DNA from: Arenicola marina
Taxonomy: Eukaryota > Annelida > Polychaeta > Arenicolidae
Direction: 5' to 3'
Assembly: GCA_964019135.1 (NCBI GenBank)
Contig: OZ025248.1
Span: forward strand, 43,455,670 to 43,519,669
Length of the DNA stretch: 64,000 bases
The first letter of the stretch is position 1; each line of letters opens with the position of its first letter. This document shows positions 11,280-22,969 of this stretch, in pieces. The notes beneath the pieces are model-generated. The model searched no databases. It had not been told where the DNA came from and worked only from the letters and a program-made list of their open reading frames with translations. The position numbers and the translations under genes were made by a program.

Positions 11280-12672
11280 GGGTCATCTGGAGCATAGGGG
11301 GCCTTCCTGGTGTCCTCAGAATCGGGGGCCTTCCTGGTGACCTCAGAATAGGGCACTCTCCTGGTGACCTCAGAATAGGGCGCCCTCCTGGTGACCTCAG
11401 AATAGGGCGCCTTCCTGGCGACCTCAGAATAGGGCGCTCTCCTGGTGTCCTCAGAATACGGCGCTCTCCTGGTGACCCCAGAATAGGGCACTCTCCTGGT
11501 GACCTAAGAATATAGGGCCATCCTGGTGACCTAAGCATATGGGGTCCTCCTGATGACCTTAGAATAGGGGGCCCTCCTGGTGACCTCAGAATAGGGGGCC
11601 ATCCTGGTGACCTCATAATAGGGAGCTCTCCTGGTGGCCTCATAATAGGGAGCCCTCCTGGTGACCTCATAATAGGGAGCCTTCCTGGTGACCTGAGAAT
11701 AGGGTGCACTCCTGGTGACCTCAATAGGGCATATTCCTGGTGACCTCAGAATAAGGGGCCACCCTGGTGACCTCAGAATAGGGGGCCATCCTGGTGACCT
11801 CAGAATAGGGCGCCCTCCTGGTGACCTCAGAATAGGGGGCCCTCCTGGTGACCTCAGAATAGGGGGCCTTCCTGGCGACCTCAGAATAGGGCGCTCTCCT
11901 GGTGTCCTCAGAATACGGCGCTCTCCTGGTGACCCCAGAATAGGGCACTCTCCTGGTGACCTAAGAATATAGGGCCATCCTGGTGACCTAAGCATATGGG
12001 GTCCTCCTGATGACCTTAAAATAGGGGGCCCTCCTGGTGACCTCATAATAGGGCGCTCTCCTGGTGGCCTCATAATAGGGAGCCCTGGTGACCTCATAAT
12101 AGGGAGCCCTGGTGACCTGAGAATAGGGTGCACTCCTGGTGACCTCAATAGGGCATATTCCTGGTGACCTCAGAACAAGGGGCCATCCTGGTGACCTCAG
12201 AATAGGGGGCCCGCCTGGTGACCTCAGAATAGGGCACTCTCCTGGTGACCTCAGAATAGGGGACCCTCCTGGTGACCTCAGAATAGGGCGCCCTCCTGGT
12301 GATTTCAGAATAGGGGGCCATCCCGGTGACCTCAGAATAGGGCGCTCTCCTGGTGACCTCAGAATAGGGGCCTCTCCTGGTGACCTCAGAATAGGGCGCC
12401 CTCCTGGTGACCTCAGAATAGGGCGCTCTCCTGGTGACCTCAGAATAGGGGCCTCTCCTGGTGACCTCAGAATAGGGCGCCCTCCTGGTGACCTCAGAAT
12501 AGGGCGCTCTCCTGGTGACCTCAGAATAGGGCGCCCTCCTGGTGTTTTCAGAATAGGGGGCCATCCCGGTGACCTCAGAATAGGGGGCCCTCCTGGTGAC
12601 CACAGAATAGGGCGCCCTCCTGGTGACCTCAGAATATGGCGCCCTCCTGGTGGCCTCAGAATAGGGCGCTCT
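11280..12672. repeat. 27-bp minisatellite (~51 copies) with ~457-bp higher-order repeat
   Basis: The unit is close to cctggtgacctcagaatagg plus gcgccct. Variant units recur in order: the run with taagaatatagggccatc at 11505 reappears at 11962, giving a higher-order period of about 457 bp, and 12330-12500 shows a shorter internal repeat. Frames are open on both strands because 27 is divisible by three. Many units contain tagggcgcc, the same nine bases found across the acceptor of the next exon (12791-12799). Confidence 0.93.
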
Positions 12673-12793
12673 TTCTAAGTAGCCTGCTGCTTAAGACGTT
12701 AACCTGCCCGGTAGTGATCTGTCTGTCTGTATGTCCTATGTGTCGCCGCGTGTTTGACAGACGCCGTGTTGCCGCATGTTCTGTCTCCCGTAG

Positions 12794-12945
12794 GGCGCCA
12801 TATGCCGCACTATTAAGCAGTTCCAGTACATGGTGTGGCCCGACTTTGGCGTGCCTGATGACCCAGATTGCTTGGTAACGTTTGTACGAGAGGTTCGAAG
12901 CCACGTGCGGCCAAATTTCCAAGGGCCGCTCCTCATCCACTGCAG
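12794..12945 (+). CDS. Receptor PTP, WPD-loop exon (exon g)
   Basis: A 152-nt exon encoding GAICRTIKQFQYMVWPDFGV, PDDPDCLVTFVREVRSHVRP and NFQGPLLIHC plus two bases of the next codon. The WPD loop (V-W-P-D-F-G-V-P) with its catalytic Asp is intact, and the exon ends on the active-site Cys (HC). The acceptor is tgtctcccgtag and the donor CAG|GTAATG. Joining to 13533 gives H-C-S-A-G. Everything here is compatible with a functional PTP fold. Confidence 0.94.
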
Positions 12946-13532
12946 GTAATGATAAAGTCCACCGTCCAGACGTCGTGGGCAATGTCAGTGCGGAGAATTA
13001 ACCTCAAAGTGACATATGGGAGACACAAGTAGTTGGTGGAGTCAATATGAATTGAATCCTTATTGAATTGTTATGGCATGTTTTATTAGTTGTACACGGT
13101 ATGATGTTTGTATGCCAATCGTTGTGAACTCACTTCCTTAAGATTACTTAAGCCTGTTGTATTACATTGAAATGTGACGTAGACATTTTGTGCACGATAT
13201 ACGTTTACTAGGAAAAATACTCTTTCTAAGCTAACTGTTATATATATATCCCCCCCCCCCTACTTTTACGTACATGCATTTATCAGTATGATCAGTTGCA
13301 AGATGTTCGATATCTTTAGCACGTAGCACTCCATGCACAATACTCAAAGTGATAACCCAGCTAATGACCATGTCACGTAAGACAGGTATCTTCACTGATT
13401 TCACGACATGAAAGTTTCAAATATGAAAACAACTTAGTTTATTTACACTTTGGTATAGCTCCTTGCATTGCTCTCAAGACGTACACATTTAAGACGCATC
13501 CTCTTCCCTTCTTACCCCCCCCCCCCCCGCAG
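12946..13532. other. Intron, no features besides poly-C tracts
   Basis: A C-run near 13250 and a 16-17 base C-rich run at 13515-13528 forming the acceptor's pyrimidine tract. No repeats or genes seen. Confidence 0.7.
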
Positions 13533-13668
13533 TGCCGGGGTTGGCCCCACCGGTACCCTGATCGCGGTTTACCGCTTGCTCCAACACATCTGTGATCACA
13601 ACACCATCGACATCTTCGGCGTCACCATGGAGATGCGGGAGTACCGTTGTTACATGGTACAGGTGGAG
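13533..13668 (+). CDS. Receptor PTP, active-site exon with Arg-to-Pro change (exon h)
   Basis: A 136-nt exon. With the two bases from 12945 it completes the PTP signature as [11 protein letters not shown]. In active PTPs the C-x5-R loop is HCSAGVGRTG; here the phosphate-binding Arg codon (13546-13548) is CCC, Pro. The rest ([20 protein letters not shown], then [17 protein letters not shown]) fits the family, including D-I-F-G-x-V-x-x-M-R and M-V-Q. The acceptor's pyrimidine tract is an almost pure C run followed by gcag, and the donor is GAG|GTGAGC. The protein should bind or hydrolyse phosphotyrosine poorly if at all, unless the base is a sequencing or assembly error. Confidence 0.93.
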
Positions 13669-14083
13669 GTGAGCTGACGTCACGGCGAGTCGGCCTTATT
13701 GGCCAGTGGAACCGTTCGTCTGGCTCGCCTAAATGGCTTTGTAATTATAGTGACATAAAGTTATGAATGAATATGAATTATAAATTACATTAACACACTC
13801 AACGTCGGATTATTTTAACAGTAATGGGATTGATATTTGTCATTCTGCTGTCTTCGCGTTGCGTTAATGGAGCGAATTATACTTACACATCCTCCATTGG
13901 TAACATTCACTGCCGAGGAATCATCGTCAAAAAGGTTCTGTACACGAGCATTTACAGACTTTTAGTATGGTATTTATGGTTTGCTTAGCGCCTGGCCACC
14001 AGTCGAACTTTCGTTAGCAAGACAGTCAGTATATATTATTGATCAACCTAACCTGCATTCCGCTTACGCTCTGTGGAACGCAG
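13669..14083. other. Intron, nothing recognised
   Basis: AT-rich, no open frame or repeat of note before the acceptor at 14083. Confidence 0.7.
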
Positions 14084-14222
14084 GCGCAGTACATCTTCAT
14101 CCACAAGTGCATCACCTCGGCTATCCGCCGCGGGCTGCACTTGAACCGGCGCACGACCATGGTGGAGGACCAGCCGATGTACGCCAACACCGACATGATA
14201 GAGAACGGCGGCCCCATCTACG
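14084..14222 (+). CDS. Receptor PTP, C-terminal catalytic helix and tail (exon i)
   Basis: A 139-nt exon entering in phase 0 and leaving in phase 1. It encodes AQYIFIHKCITSAIRRGLHL, NRRTTMVEDQPMYANTDMIE and NGGPIY plus one base. The Q-Y-I-F-x-H-x-C-I motif (Q-loop and last helix) closes the PTP fold. The tail carries tyrosines in M-Y-A-N and P-I-Y contexts, the latter matching the P-I-Y-E-N tail motif of PTPRB-type receptors once joined to 18815. The acceptor is ctgtggaacgcag and the donor TACG|GTAAGG. The donor is the first of several tandem copies. Confidence 0.88.
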
Positions 14223-14480
14223 GTAAGGCCCCCCCCCTCCCGCCTCACCCCGGCTGCCTTCGTAACAGCGGCCCCATCTACGGTAAGCTCATTCCGCCTC
14301 ACCCCGGCTGCCTCTGTAAACAGCGGCCCCATCTACGGTAAGCGCCCTCCCCCCACTCCTCACCCCGGCTACCTCTGTAAACCGCGGCCCCACCTACGTT
14401 AAGCCCGGCCGCCCCCCACCCCCCTCTCCCGCCCGGGCTACCTCTTTGAACAGCGGTCCCATCTGTGCCACTAGAACACA
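14206..14480 (+). repeat. ~60-bp minisatellite of duplicated exon end plus donor
   Basis: The 3' end of the exon and its donor (ggccccatctacg|gtaag) repeat with exon-like ends at 14222, 14282 and 14337, then in decayed form near 14398 (ttaag replaces gtaag) and 14460. Spacing is 60, 55 and 61 bp. The 14282 donor is in frame with the first and would add 20 residues, including a Pro-rich stretch (KAPPLPPHPG) and a second P-I-Y. The 14337 donor shifts the frame. Confidence 0.88.
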
Positions 14481-14639
14481 CGTTCTTGGTAGCAATGGTG
14501 GTCGCGTCTCGGTTATTTCATGAACATAATTCAGCATGTTGTTATGACGAAAACGGTAAGTCTCATTGTGGTCTAACGGTTGTATGCATCACCTTACAGT
14601 CTTTAGTACCTAATATCTAAGTAGTAGGGCTACAACATA

Positions 14640-15690
14640 CTCATCACGCAAGTTTCAAGGTCAAAGGTCAAGGTCACAGCGATTTAAAAAATAAATAAAG
14701 AAAAACCCTTATATCTCAGTTAATATTAAAGCTAGAGATCCCGGGTGAGTTTCAAAATGTGCTACACTTTAAAGCGCAGTTTTCTGATATTGTTCACTTT
14801 TTGATGCGTAATACTCATTTTCGAGCAAAATGAGGTCATAGATTTTGCGCAAAATGCACAAAATGAGCTCTGTCAGTCTTCACGATTTTTGACACATTTA
14901 GCATCAAGCCATCGCTATGCGGTTCTAATATGTCATAGAAATATGAATTGAGATGACTTCTATTGAATCCTACAGTTTTCTGAAGCGTCATTTGACGTCA
15001 CGATGACGTCACTTTTGGTACTTACAAACACGGCGATCTCAATATTACTTTTTGTTTCCATGGCAACGAAGCCACTGGCCTAATGATAAATATACAGACT
15101 TGCTACTTGGACGTTGCCGTGCGTCACATCATGACGTCACCATGACGTCATACGTCATAGTTTCACAAAGGCCAATACTCGGTTATTATACGTCATGACG
15201 ACTTCCAATTTATTTGACGTTGTACCTGATATCCAGGGACAAATGCTGCCGCGGGTAACTTTTTTCGCGGTACCAAAACGTGTGCGTCAAAAATAACGTC
15301 GAAGTTTACTTTACCCGACGAAATTGTGAAATCGTTTCATTGTAATCTATTTGGCCACTAGCTATTATCACTAGAAGTTCATAAGTTGGTCACATGAACA
15401 GTTAGAAAGCCAAATTGTTTCATTTGGTAAGCGTCAGTGACGTCATGTGTGCAAAATGGCACCGATGGGACAGGAACAGTTGGCGTCCACCTCGCGTTTA
15501 GTGGCGTATCGAAGTTCAAATGGCCATAACTCGGTTAATATTTCAGCTAGAGAACTCAGATTTGGCATGAAGCGAGAGACAAATGGTAAATCGCTACATA
15601 AATGCTCTATGATGCTTAGTTTGGCCGCTAGAGCGCTCGCAAGAGGTGCACCCCACCTTGCTAAGGCTCCCATTATGAGTCAACGGCGAT
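14640..15690. repeat. Dispersed TGACGTCA-rich repeat, copy 2
   Basis: A shorter copy of the element seen at 1560-3640. It shares 'cgagcaaaatgaggtca'-type sequence, paired gatgacgtcacc motifs, tttccatggcaacgaag and the 'aaaacgtgtgcgtcaaaaat' block. No open frame of note. It lies in the intron before the last exon. Confidence 0.65.
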
Positions 15691-18600
15691 ATTGACCGGC
15701 ACTCCTTCGGGTTGCGATGGCCGCCGTTCGCTTAATAGCGACGCTAGAGAGTCGGGACTGGTTGCAAAAGACACGCTCTTTGACCCAAAGTCGATTTACG
15801 TCATCATCAGTGTCTCACTGAGTTCTTGTTTGGTTTATGGACTTTAATGTGATGTGTGTTCTTCCCAGTCTGTATTAACAATACAACGTTTGTGTCTCAA
15901 CTCGTGTTTGATCATAGGTCCCTGTACGTGTTGCACCGTTTTAACTATTAGAGAGTTTGTGGACTGTAACCCTGTCCAAACCTGGCGTTGAGATGTTGTC
16001 TCTGCATTTGCATTTTCCTCTTTTGTTCTATTAGGCAGATTCGGTACACTCACTGTTATCTTTTTGTATTCACTGGGCCAGCCTTCTAAAGTCAGCAGAG
16101 CTCAATGTTACACACACATATTTAATGGATATCAGTAGCGCTTGAACCGTTATTAACATTACTGTTTCTTCAACAGGCAGCCTGCAATTTATTTGTCGTA
16201 GTCTGATTGGGCCACCATGAAACTACATTACAACATTCTTATAAATTGACTCCGAAATACATCTTCTATGTTAGTAGATGGAAACTATATCGTGAATGTG
16301 AAAAAAATATAAAATAAATTTAGAAGACGTTAACGTGATGACAGAAAACCTGGTTAGCTTATTGTGGCATTTACATATTATGGCTTAACATGGTTAGCTG
16401 ATTGTGGCATGTATATATCAGCGCGTAACAGAGAACGCACCGAAGGGAAGTCCTGCAGGGCGGGGGCTGGGACGGGACAGCCCGGAGCCTGCCCCCTCCC
16501 TCAGTAGTGACAGTGGTAAGGCAGTCGGTGTCTGTCTGCGGACTGGCGTCCATACAATAGCAACCGTCGTGTGGGCGGAGTCGCCGTGGTGTCCCTATCT
16601 GTTTACGGTAGTCCTTGTGGTCAGCGTCTCTGCTATAGTTGTGTCTGGCCATTGTCCCCTTCCATGCCGTACATGCTCTCTCTGGCTCATGGTTGCTGCC
16701 CAAGCGCTGGGTCGGTGCATACTGGGGACTGCATGCTAACCTCTACAGAGCTTTTGTTTAGACTTGTGGTAGTCACTATGGTAATGATAAGATGTTAACC
16801 CCAATGGTAGTGATCTCATAGTAGACACAGTGATAATCATCTTATAGTAGTCACTATGGTAATCATCTTATGGTAGTCACGATGGTAATCATCTTATGGT
16901 AGTCACTATCGTAATCATCTTATAGCCCACCCGTATGTATATTTACATACGAGTGTCTACTGCACATATATGTAATTATAGTGCCAGTATTCTTGTAATG
17001 AAATCGATAGTGCGAAAAAAGTCTGTGATTGATCTCTAGTTTCCTATTTTTTTACATCTTTTTTGTTGTTTTTCCTACTTTTCTACTTGTTCACTAGTTT
17101 TTTTAGTGATCCCTATTTTGTACCAGAATTCTTGTAACGACATCGATAGTACTGACAGCAAGCCTATGATTGACCCCTACTTTCCTTTTTTTCCCATAAT
17201 TCTTGTTCTCCATATTTATCTACTTTTTTACTAGTTTTTTGGGTAATCCAAACTTTACCACTAGTTTTTTGGTCATCACAACTTTACAACTAGTTTTCTC
17301 GAGTTTTCGAAATTTGACAAAGGTGAAATATAAAGAACCTTAGCGAATCCAAAAGATCAGATAACATCTCTTGCAAGCAGTTTTATCTATATCGTCGTTC
17401 AGGGGATTTTAGCGTTTAAAAGTCGTATCTCAGATCTCGACGCACTTTCCATACTCAAACCATGGTATTTGATTAGTAAATCTGGAACAATTGTATGTGC
17501 CAAAAACCAGTTCGGTTCCATAGAAAGACACGGAACGCTGTCAGTTGCTTTGACTGTCCCCTTTTCGCGATTGCATATCGCGATATCCATATAAATGGCA
17601 AAGCTTAACACTCGGAATAACTCCATATTTAAATTTTATTGATTTATGTGTGGCTTAGACATGATAAAACAACAGGCGGTGGATTATGGTTGATGGATCT
17701 TGTGGTAATGGTGGATAAGTACACGTAGAGTTTACGTACACCTGGATTGTCAAAGACAACATCATGAAAATGCGCATGATTTTGTTTGCATATACATCTC
17801 TATTTTTGCCCCCTACTTGTGTTCCACTACTCCCCCCCCCCTACTTTAGGCAAAAGTAGCGCAACTTTATACCTATTTTTATGTGGAAGTTCAGTCGCAG
17901 GCCTGTACTGTTATAGTGCAAATTACGGTAGTTATCTTATAGCAGCCATAATGGTCGTTTAGTAGCAGTGATATATATATATATATATATAACAGTAACG
18001 TAGTGAGAGTACTGCATAATATTGGTTATAGGTAGTAGTAATAACAAATGTAATAATATCCGGAGATAATAGTATGTGTTATGTCTGGCTTCTGTTGGAT
18101 CTAGCCAATAAAGCTAGTACTTGCTCTTGCTCTATTGCTAGTATGTGTTATGTCTGGCTTCTGTTGGATCTAGCCAATAAAGCTAGTACTTGCTCTTGCT
18201 CTATTGCTCTTAATTTCAAACAATGTTTCGTCGTTTAACTGCCTCTCACGTGTAAGTCTCTCATTCGTCTATATCACTTTGATCGTTGACAGTTTTTACA
18301 AAAGCTTTTTAAAATATTAATATGTTTAAATTCTATGGCCCTCTAGCTGGTCGGTACTTAAATGCTAATAGCACTCTAGTCAGTTCTCTGTTATTAACAA
18401 CTGCTTTTTAATATATTGGTATGTTTAAATTCTATAGCACTCTGGTCGGTTTATTAATAAGAACGTTTTTTAACTTTTAAAGTGTTAATTTTTTTAATCT
18501 TCGTTCTGTGTTCCCTGTGTAGCATTCGCTGATTTATGTTACAGATAATTATACGATCTAGAACAGTAGTTGGGGACGTATGTCCTCCTCTTTAATGTGC

Positions 18601-18814
18601 TGAGGCGTTCTTTGTGTGTGTGCCGCCATCTTTTGTTTCTTCATCTGTAGATCGTTTTGTAATAACATTAAATGTGGACATCATTTGATGATAACGAGAC
18701 ACTCCAGTATTGTTGTGGTTTGGGCTTTATTATTGTTCATTTACACTGTTGTTAGAGTCACCATATTTTAATGTGTTGGATTGTAGTATTGACATTTAGT
18801 TTATTTACTCACAG
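15691..18814. other. Long intron remainder with small repeats
   Basis: No exon seen until 18815. It contains a ~27-bp array (tagtcactatggtaatcat units, 16770-16925), a ~139-bp divergent duplication (units from about 16990 and 17128, with T-rich tracts), a C-run near 17825, a (TA)n tract near 17972 and a 69-bp exact duplication at 18071-18208 that contains aataaagctag. Scattered short frames carry no recognisable domain. Confidence 0.6.
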
Positions 18815-18852
18815 AAAACGCCACAACTGCAACGGTAGAAGAAGCGATATGA
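18815..18852 (+). CDS. Receptor PTP, last coding exon (exon j, putative)
   Basis: After the acceptor ttatttactcacag, the phase left by 14222 reads E-N-A-T-T-A-T-V-E-E-A-I-stop (TGA 18850-18852). With the upstream exon this makes a P-I-Y-E-N-A tail. P-I-Y-E-N is the C-terminal phosphotyrosine motif of R3-type PTPs such as PTPRB, and Y-x-N is a Grb2-type SH2 site. The call rests on phase, acceptor and motif; the exon is very short. With all visible exons the cytoplasmic part is 346 residues and contains one PTP domain, as in R3 receptors. The nearest AATAAA I find downstream is at 19966-19971. Confidence 0.62.
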
Positions 18853-19437
18853 TGCGGACTGTGCGACATCTTCACGTGTTCGTCACGTGCTCGTCACGTG
18901 TTCGTTGGTGGAGAGGCCGGTACCAGCCACGAGGGACTCCAGCCCATCGTTTGCGTCATTATGGCACGGAAACCTACAATTTGAAACTAAATCAAATGTA
19001 TTTAATCGTTTGAGTTTCTGCACGGCGTAGGGTGTAAATATATATATACCAAGCGATATTTACAGGTCTCTTATGTATTGCTTATTTAGGAATATGCTTT
19101 CGAACAGCGACTGGTGATGATAAAACAGGTTTCCCATGACGTTGTTTATATGCATTATCTGAGAACGACGGCTGTGTCCCATTTTGTTAGTACATGTATA
19201 TATGTGATATAGAAATGATCTGCCATTGAGCACTTGAATCGCACACAGCAATGATCGCTTCGTGTCTGTCCAGCTTGTTATGCCACGTGGTACATAATGA
19301 CGACGCACACAACGTCTCTTTGTTTATAGCGCTTTTATACACTGCCTTCAACCCGCGCTTGCACTGACGTCATATTCCCGTGATCAATGTTGACTCGTTG
19401 TTCTTTAAATGGTTGTATTGGTGACATGATGTACCTG

Positions 19438-19690
19438 TTATGATGGGCCGCGCACTGAGCGAGGCAGGGGGTGTGAGCGCTCTGATGGACATGTACGCGT
19501 TATGATGGGCCGCGCACTGAGCGAGGCAGGAGGTGTGAGCGCTCTGATGGACATGTACGCGTTATGATGGGCCGCGCACTGAGCGAGTCAGGGAGTGTGA
19601 GCGCTCTGGTGGACATGTACGCGTTATGATGGGCCGCGCACTGAGCGAGGCAGGGGGTGTGAGCGCTCTGGTGGACCTTCCAAATCGTCG
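19438..19690. repeat. 62-bp minisatellite, 4 copies
   Basis: Units ttatgatgggccgcgcactg start at 19438, 19500, 19562 and 19624 with very few differences. The array lies about 600 bp after the last receptor PTP exon. Confidence 0.93.
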
Positions 19691-22080
19691 CTGTAGCTGT
19701 TGTTGAACTGTGCACGTAACCCAGGGGTTCAACTCTTCTAACGTTTGGGGTGTGAGACTTTATGTTGTCATTGGCAGCGAATGAATCAATTTAGTAGAAA
19801 GTGGCACATTGCAGTACGCTATTCGGGAACAAAGCGGGAGGTGTAGGTATATCCCTGTAATTAACGCGCAGGCTCGAGTTTCACCATTCGGTTAGCTCTG
19901 GGAAGATCTCTGATTCTCAATGGGGATTTAGAGAGAGATCAATTCGTGGTAATGCCGGAAGTCGAAATAAAAACATACTATTATCAGCAAGTCATGGGAG
20001 ACTGCAACAAGTCTTCAGGATGTCGTTGACACAAACGTCAAATGTAATTAAATGTATCTGTTGTGATATTAGTTAGAGTTGGAATGTGATCGCTCAGACT
20101 TAACATGGAATTGGCATTTGCTGTCGTTGTGAAGCGGGTTGAAGTCCCTCTGGGCGAGGATTCGTGCCCTGTGTCCACCTGGCGGGCCGTCGAGCTGTAG
20201 CCCTGTAGGTTACATACATGGCTACACCACTTGTCTATGTTAAATGGTCACCGCTAGCCGTGCGACAGTCGTTCAGTCGTAACTTTGAGATCACAGCATC
20301 ACAGCACAGAGACGCTTTGAAAAGTTGTACTTATGTTGTGTATATCGGGTGTATTGCCTATTATTAAATTTTTTTTACTGGTGTGTAATCCTTTGTTACT
20401 TGTAGATTGTAGCCAGAAGATTCATAATGTGCCAATTTGATCCAATGTACTGCAAATAAGGACGTGCGTTCTAAGAACGCCCCACTTGCACGATCACTGG
20501 CCCAATCAGTTAAATCGATCAATGTAGACTACAGGTGTAAATATTGTTGCATGGGCGAAAATGTTAATCATGGGGCCAACCAAATGTCTTACAGATATGT
20601 CCCTGCTTTAAAGTTGTGCCTTCGTTGGAGTATCTCCTGTTTTAATGACAGCAGCGATGAAAGGCGGGGTCGCTATTGGTACCTGCTTCGCCTTGCATGG
20701 GACCACTCAACACTTCCTCCGTGATGCAAAGAGAGGAAATGTCCTTCTATTTTGCTGCCTTTGTCCAGTATATTTACTGAATCAATTGACTGCAATATAT
20801 GTATGGAAGTTTGGATCGCATGCGAGTATAGTTTTCAATGATAGTTCACAACGAAATCTAATCAATTGAACCAAAGGACGTCAATATGACTTGTAATGCA
20901 AGTACGTGATTGTCATTATGTATGGGGGTCTGGGTAGAGTATACCGGGGTCTAGGTTATAAAGATATCAACCACTTTAGCTTGTATTTATGCCGATGCGT
21001 CTCACAACATATAATCACCATTTTATTATACAATTAACGGTCTATACAAAGGTCTTAGCTAGCGAACTAAACGCTTACTGATGGGAGAGTGTAGCCTTTG
21101 GGACCTATATTGGCTTGATTCTAGTTGGAACGGCCGGGACTCATTAAGCGTCGAAGAAACAAAATGCTTATTACTGGTGTGTATTTTCTTGCAAGAAGCT
21201 AGTTTGATGAACGTGTCTAGTGATTATATTTTGTATCCAAGAGCCTCGCGTTATGTCTTTATAAACAATTCAGCAATGGTTGATCAAAACAGTAATAATG
21301 GCGCGTATTATCGCTGAGTCCAATCAAACCTGCGAAACTGTATGCAAATATAATAAGAAGTTGTGACGAATTAAAGCGTCTTTATCATACTAACTTATGA
21401 AAGCATATAATTAGGACTGGTTCCTAATGACCAACCACTTTTGTATTGATATAAAATGTAAAGAGATTAAGTAACTATTTTTGTACTGCTTCGAGGATCT
21501 ATGTATACCTATGAATGGTCATATATCGTATAATGTTAGCTAAGAGTTGCGAAGGTCTTATCAACTGGAAATGTACTTCTTTACGTAGGTCGCGGGAGAT
21601 GCTTCTTTTGCTTCTTTTCAAATCAAATCATTGCGCCAAGAAAAAATTGTAGTAGTAGGACAGATTTGTTAATTTTGAGCAAACGTTCATCCCTTTCTTC
21701 CGGGCAAGATAAATTGAAATCATCCTCATATGAATTGTAATAAATTCGATAAATCGCTATTTGGCGTCGAAGTTAATTTATTACTAAGAGTCCAAATACA
21801 TATTGACTGCTCTCAGCTTAGCGGGACATTAGTTCGCAAAGTTCAGTTTCTAAGTATATAATATGACGATGTGAAACAGAGTACACTAACCCGCAGGTCT
21901 GGAGGATAAGGAAATTGATACATTAACACACAAACACATCATTCTTTTCACTTATTTTTTGTACTAAGACTCCTTCCAATCGCTAAGCATTAAAGGTTCA
22001 GTACCCCATTATGCATTACAGGTTCGGTTGCGAGAGAAAGCATCTTCATTTTCGTATTTTTCACCTGAAATATGTACTGT

Positions 22081-22415
22081 GATACTCTGTTCCTGGTCCG
22101 GGCAGTCGTACTACAGTACCCTGGCCATTACACCACTGCGATAATTTGTTCCTGGTCTGGGCAGTCGTCCTACAGTACCCTGGCCATTACACCACTGCGA
22201 TACTTTGTTCCTGGTCCGGGCAGTCGTCCTACAGTACCCTGGCCATTACACTACTGCGATATTTTGTTCCTGGTCTGGGCAGTCGTCCTACAGTACCCTG
22301 GCCATTACACCACTGCGATACTTTGTTCCTGGTCCTGGCAGTCGTCCTACAATACCCTGGCCATTACACTACTGCAATACTTTGTTCCTGGTCTGGGCAG
22401 TCGTCCCCCAGTTGC
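22081..22415. repeat. 59-bp minisatellite, ~5.7 copies
   Basis: Units gatactttgttcctggtccg ... accctggccattacaccact start at 22081, 22140, 22199, 22258, 22317 and 22376. The unit has no stop in several frames, so three overlapping open frames appear; because 59 is not a multiple of three each reads through different phases. Not a gene. Confidence 0.93.
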
Positions 22416-22799
22416 TTGAATATATCATCTGAATTGTGTTTTAAGGCCGCGTATTGTAAGGATAATTGCTACAGACTAAGATCCGACTGGATAAGGGGGC
22501 CGCATCATCTAGCCGCCCATCCACCCACAAACACTGTCGTCTCCAGGCGGCACATGGCTATAGGCCGGCAGGAGATATCGCCAAATGTGGTAACTCGACC
22601 TTACTTAAGCAGTTTCTCAGCATGGTTAATATGTATATATCTATAATTCTGTCTTTTTTGGTCGCGAACCGCCATCTCCGCGGCCGACTTCTCTGCTTGA
22701 CACTGATGGAAAGGAAATGATTGTGTTTATAAGCCTGTTTTGTGCTCGCCATGTGTAAATTAGGGCAAGGAACCCGCCGGGGACGGTGAATAACTTTAA

Positions 22800-22945
22800 G
22801 GGTGAAGTATGCCCCAGGTTAGATCGCCCAGACCGGGATTCGAACCAGAGACCTATTGATGTGCGGTCGAGTGTTCTGCCGCCACTCGGCCGGGGATGCT
22901 CCGGCGAAAGTGACGGACTTGGCAGGTTCGAGTGCCCCCTTGGGC
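22800..22945 (-). repeat. tRNA-derived SINE-like fragment, minus strand
   Basis: Read on the minus strand, 22895-22815 gives an A-box-like ggccgagtggcggcagaac and a B box ctggttcgaatcccggtc, as in tRNA-Leu/Ser-type SINE heads. The A-to-B spacing is roughly normal. No clean acceptor stem is visible, so a functional tRNA gene is not claimed. Confidence 0.5.
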
Positions 22946-22969
22946 AGTACGTAATGTCGTAGCAGGATC

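Noticed and set aside
11004..12678. Frames of 150-240 codons in the 36-bp and 27-bp arrays
   Set aside because: Simple-sequence artefacts in an intron of the receptor PTP gene.
20437..21317. Three frames of 75-95 codons
   Set aside because: No motif, no splice context and no composition signal; expected by chance in this length of sequence.
22800..22945. tRNA gene on the minus strand
   Set aside because: A- and B-box-like sequences are present but no consistent cloverleaf or acceptor stem; better explained as a SINE head. The same applies to 5517-5585, 40540-40590 and 42704-42745.
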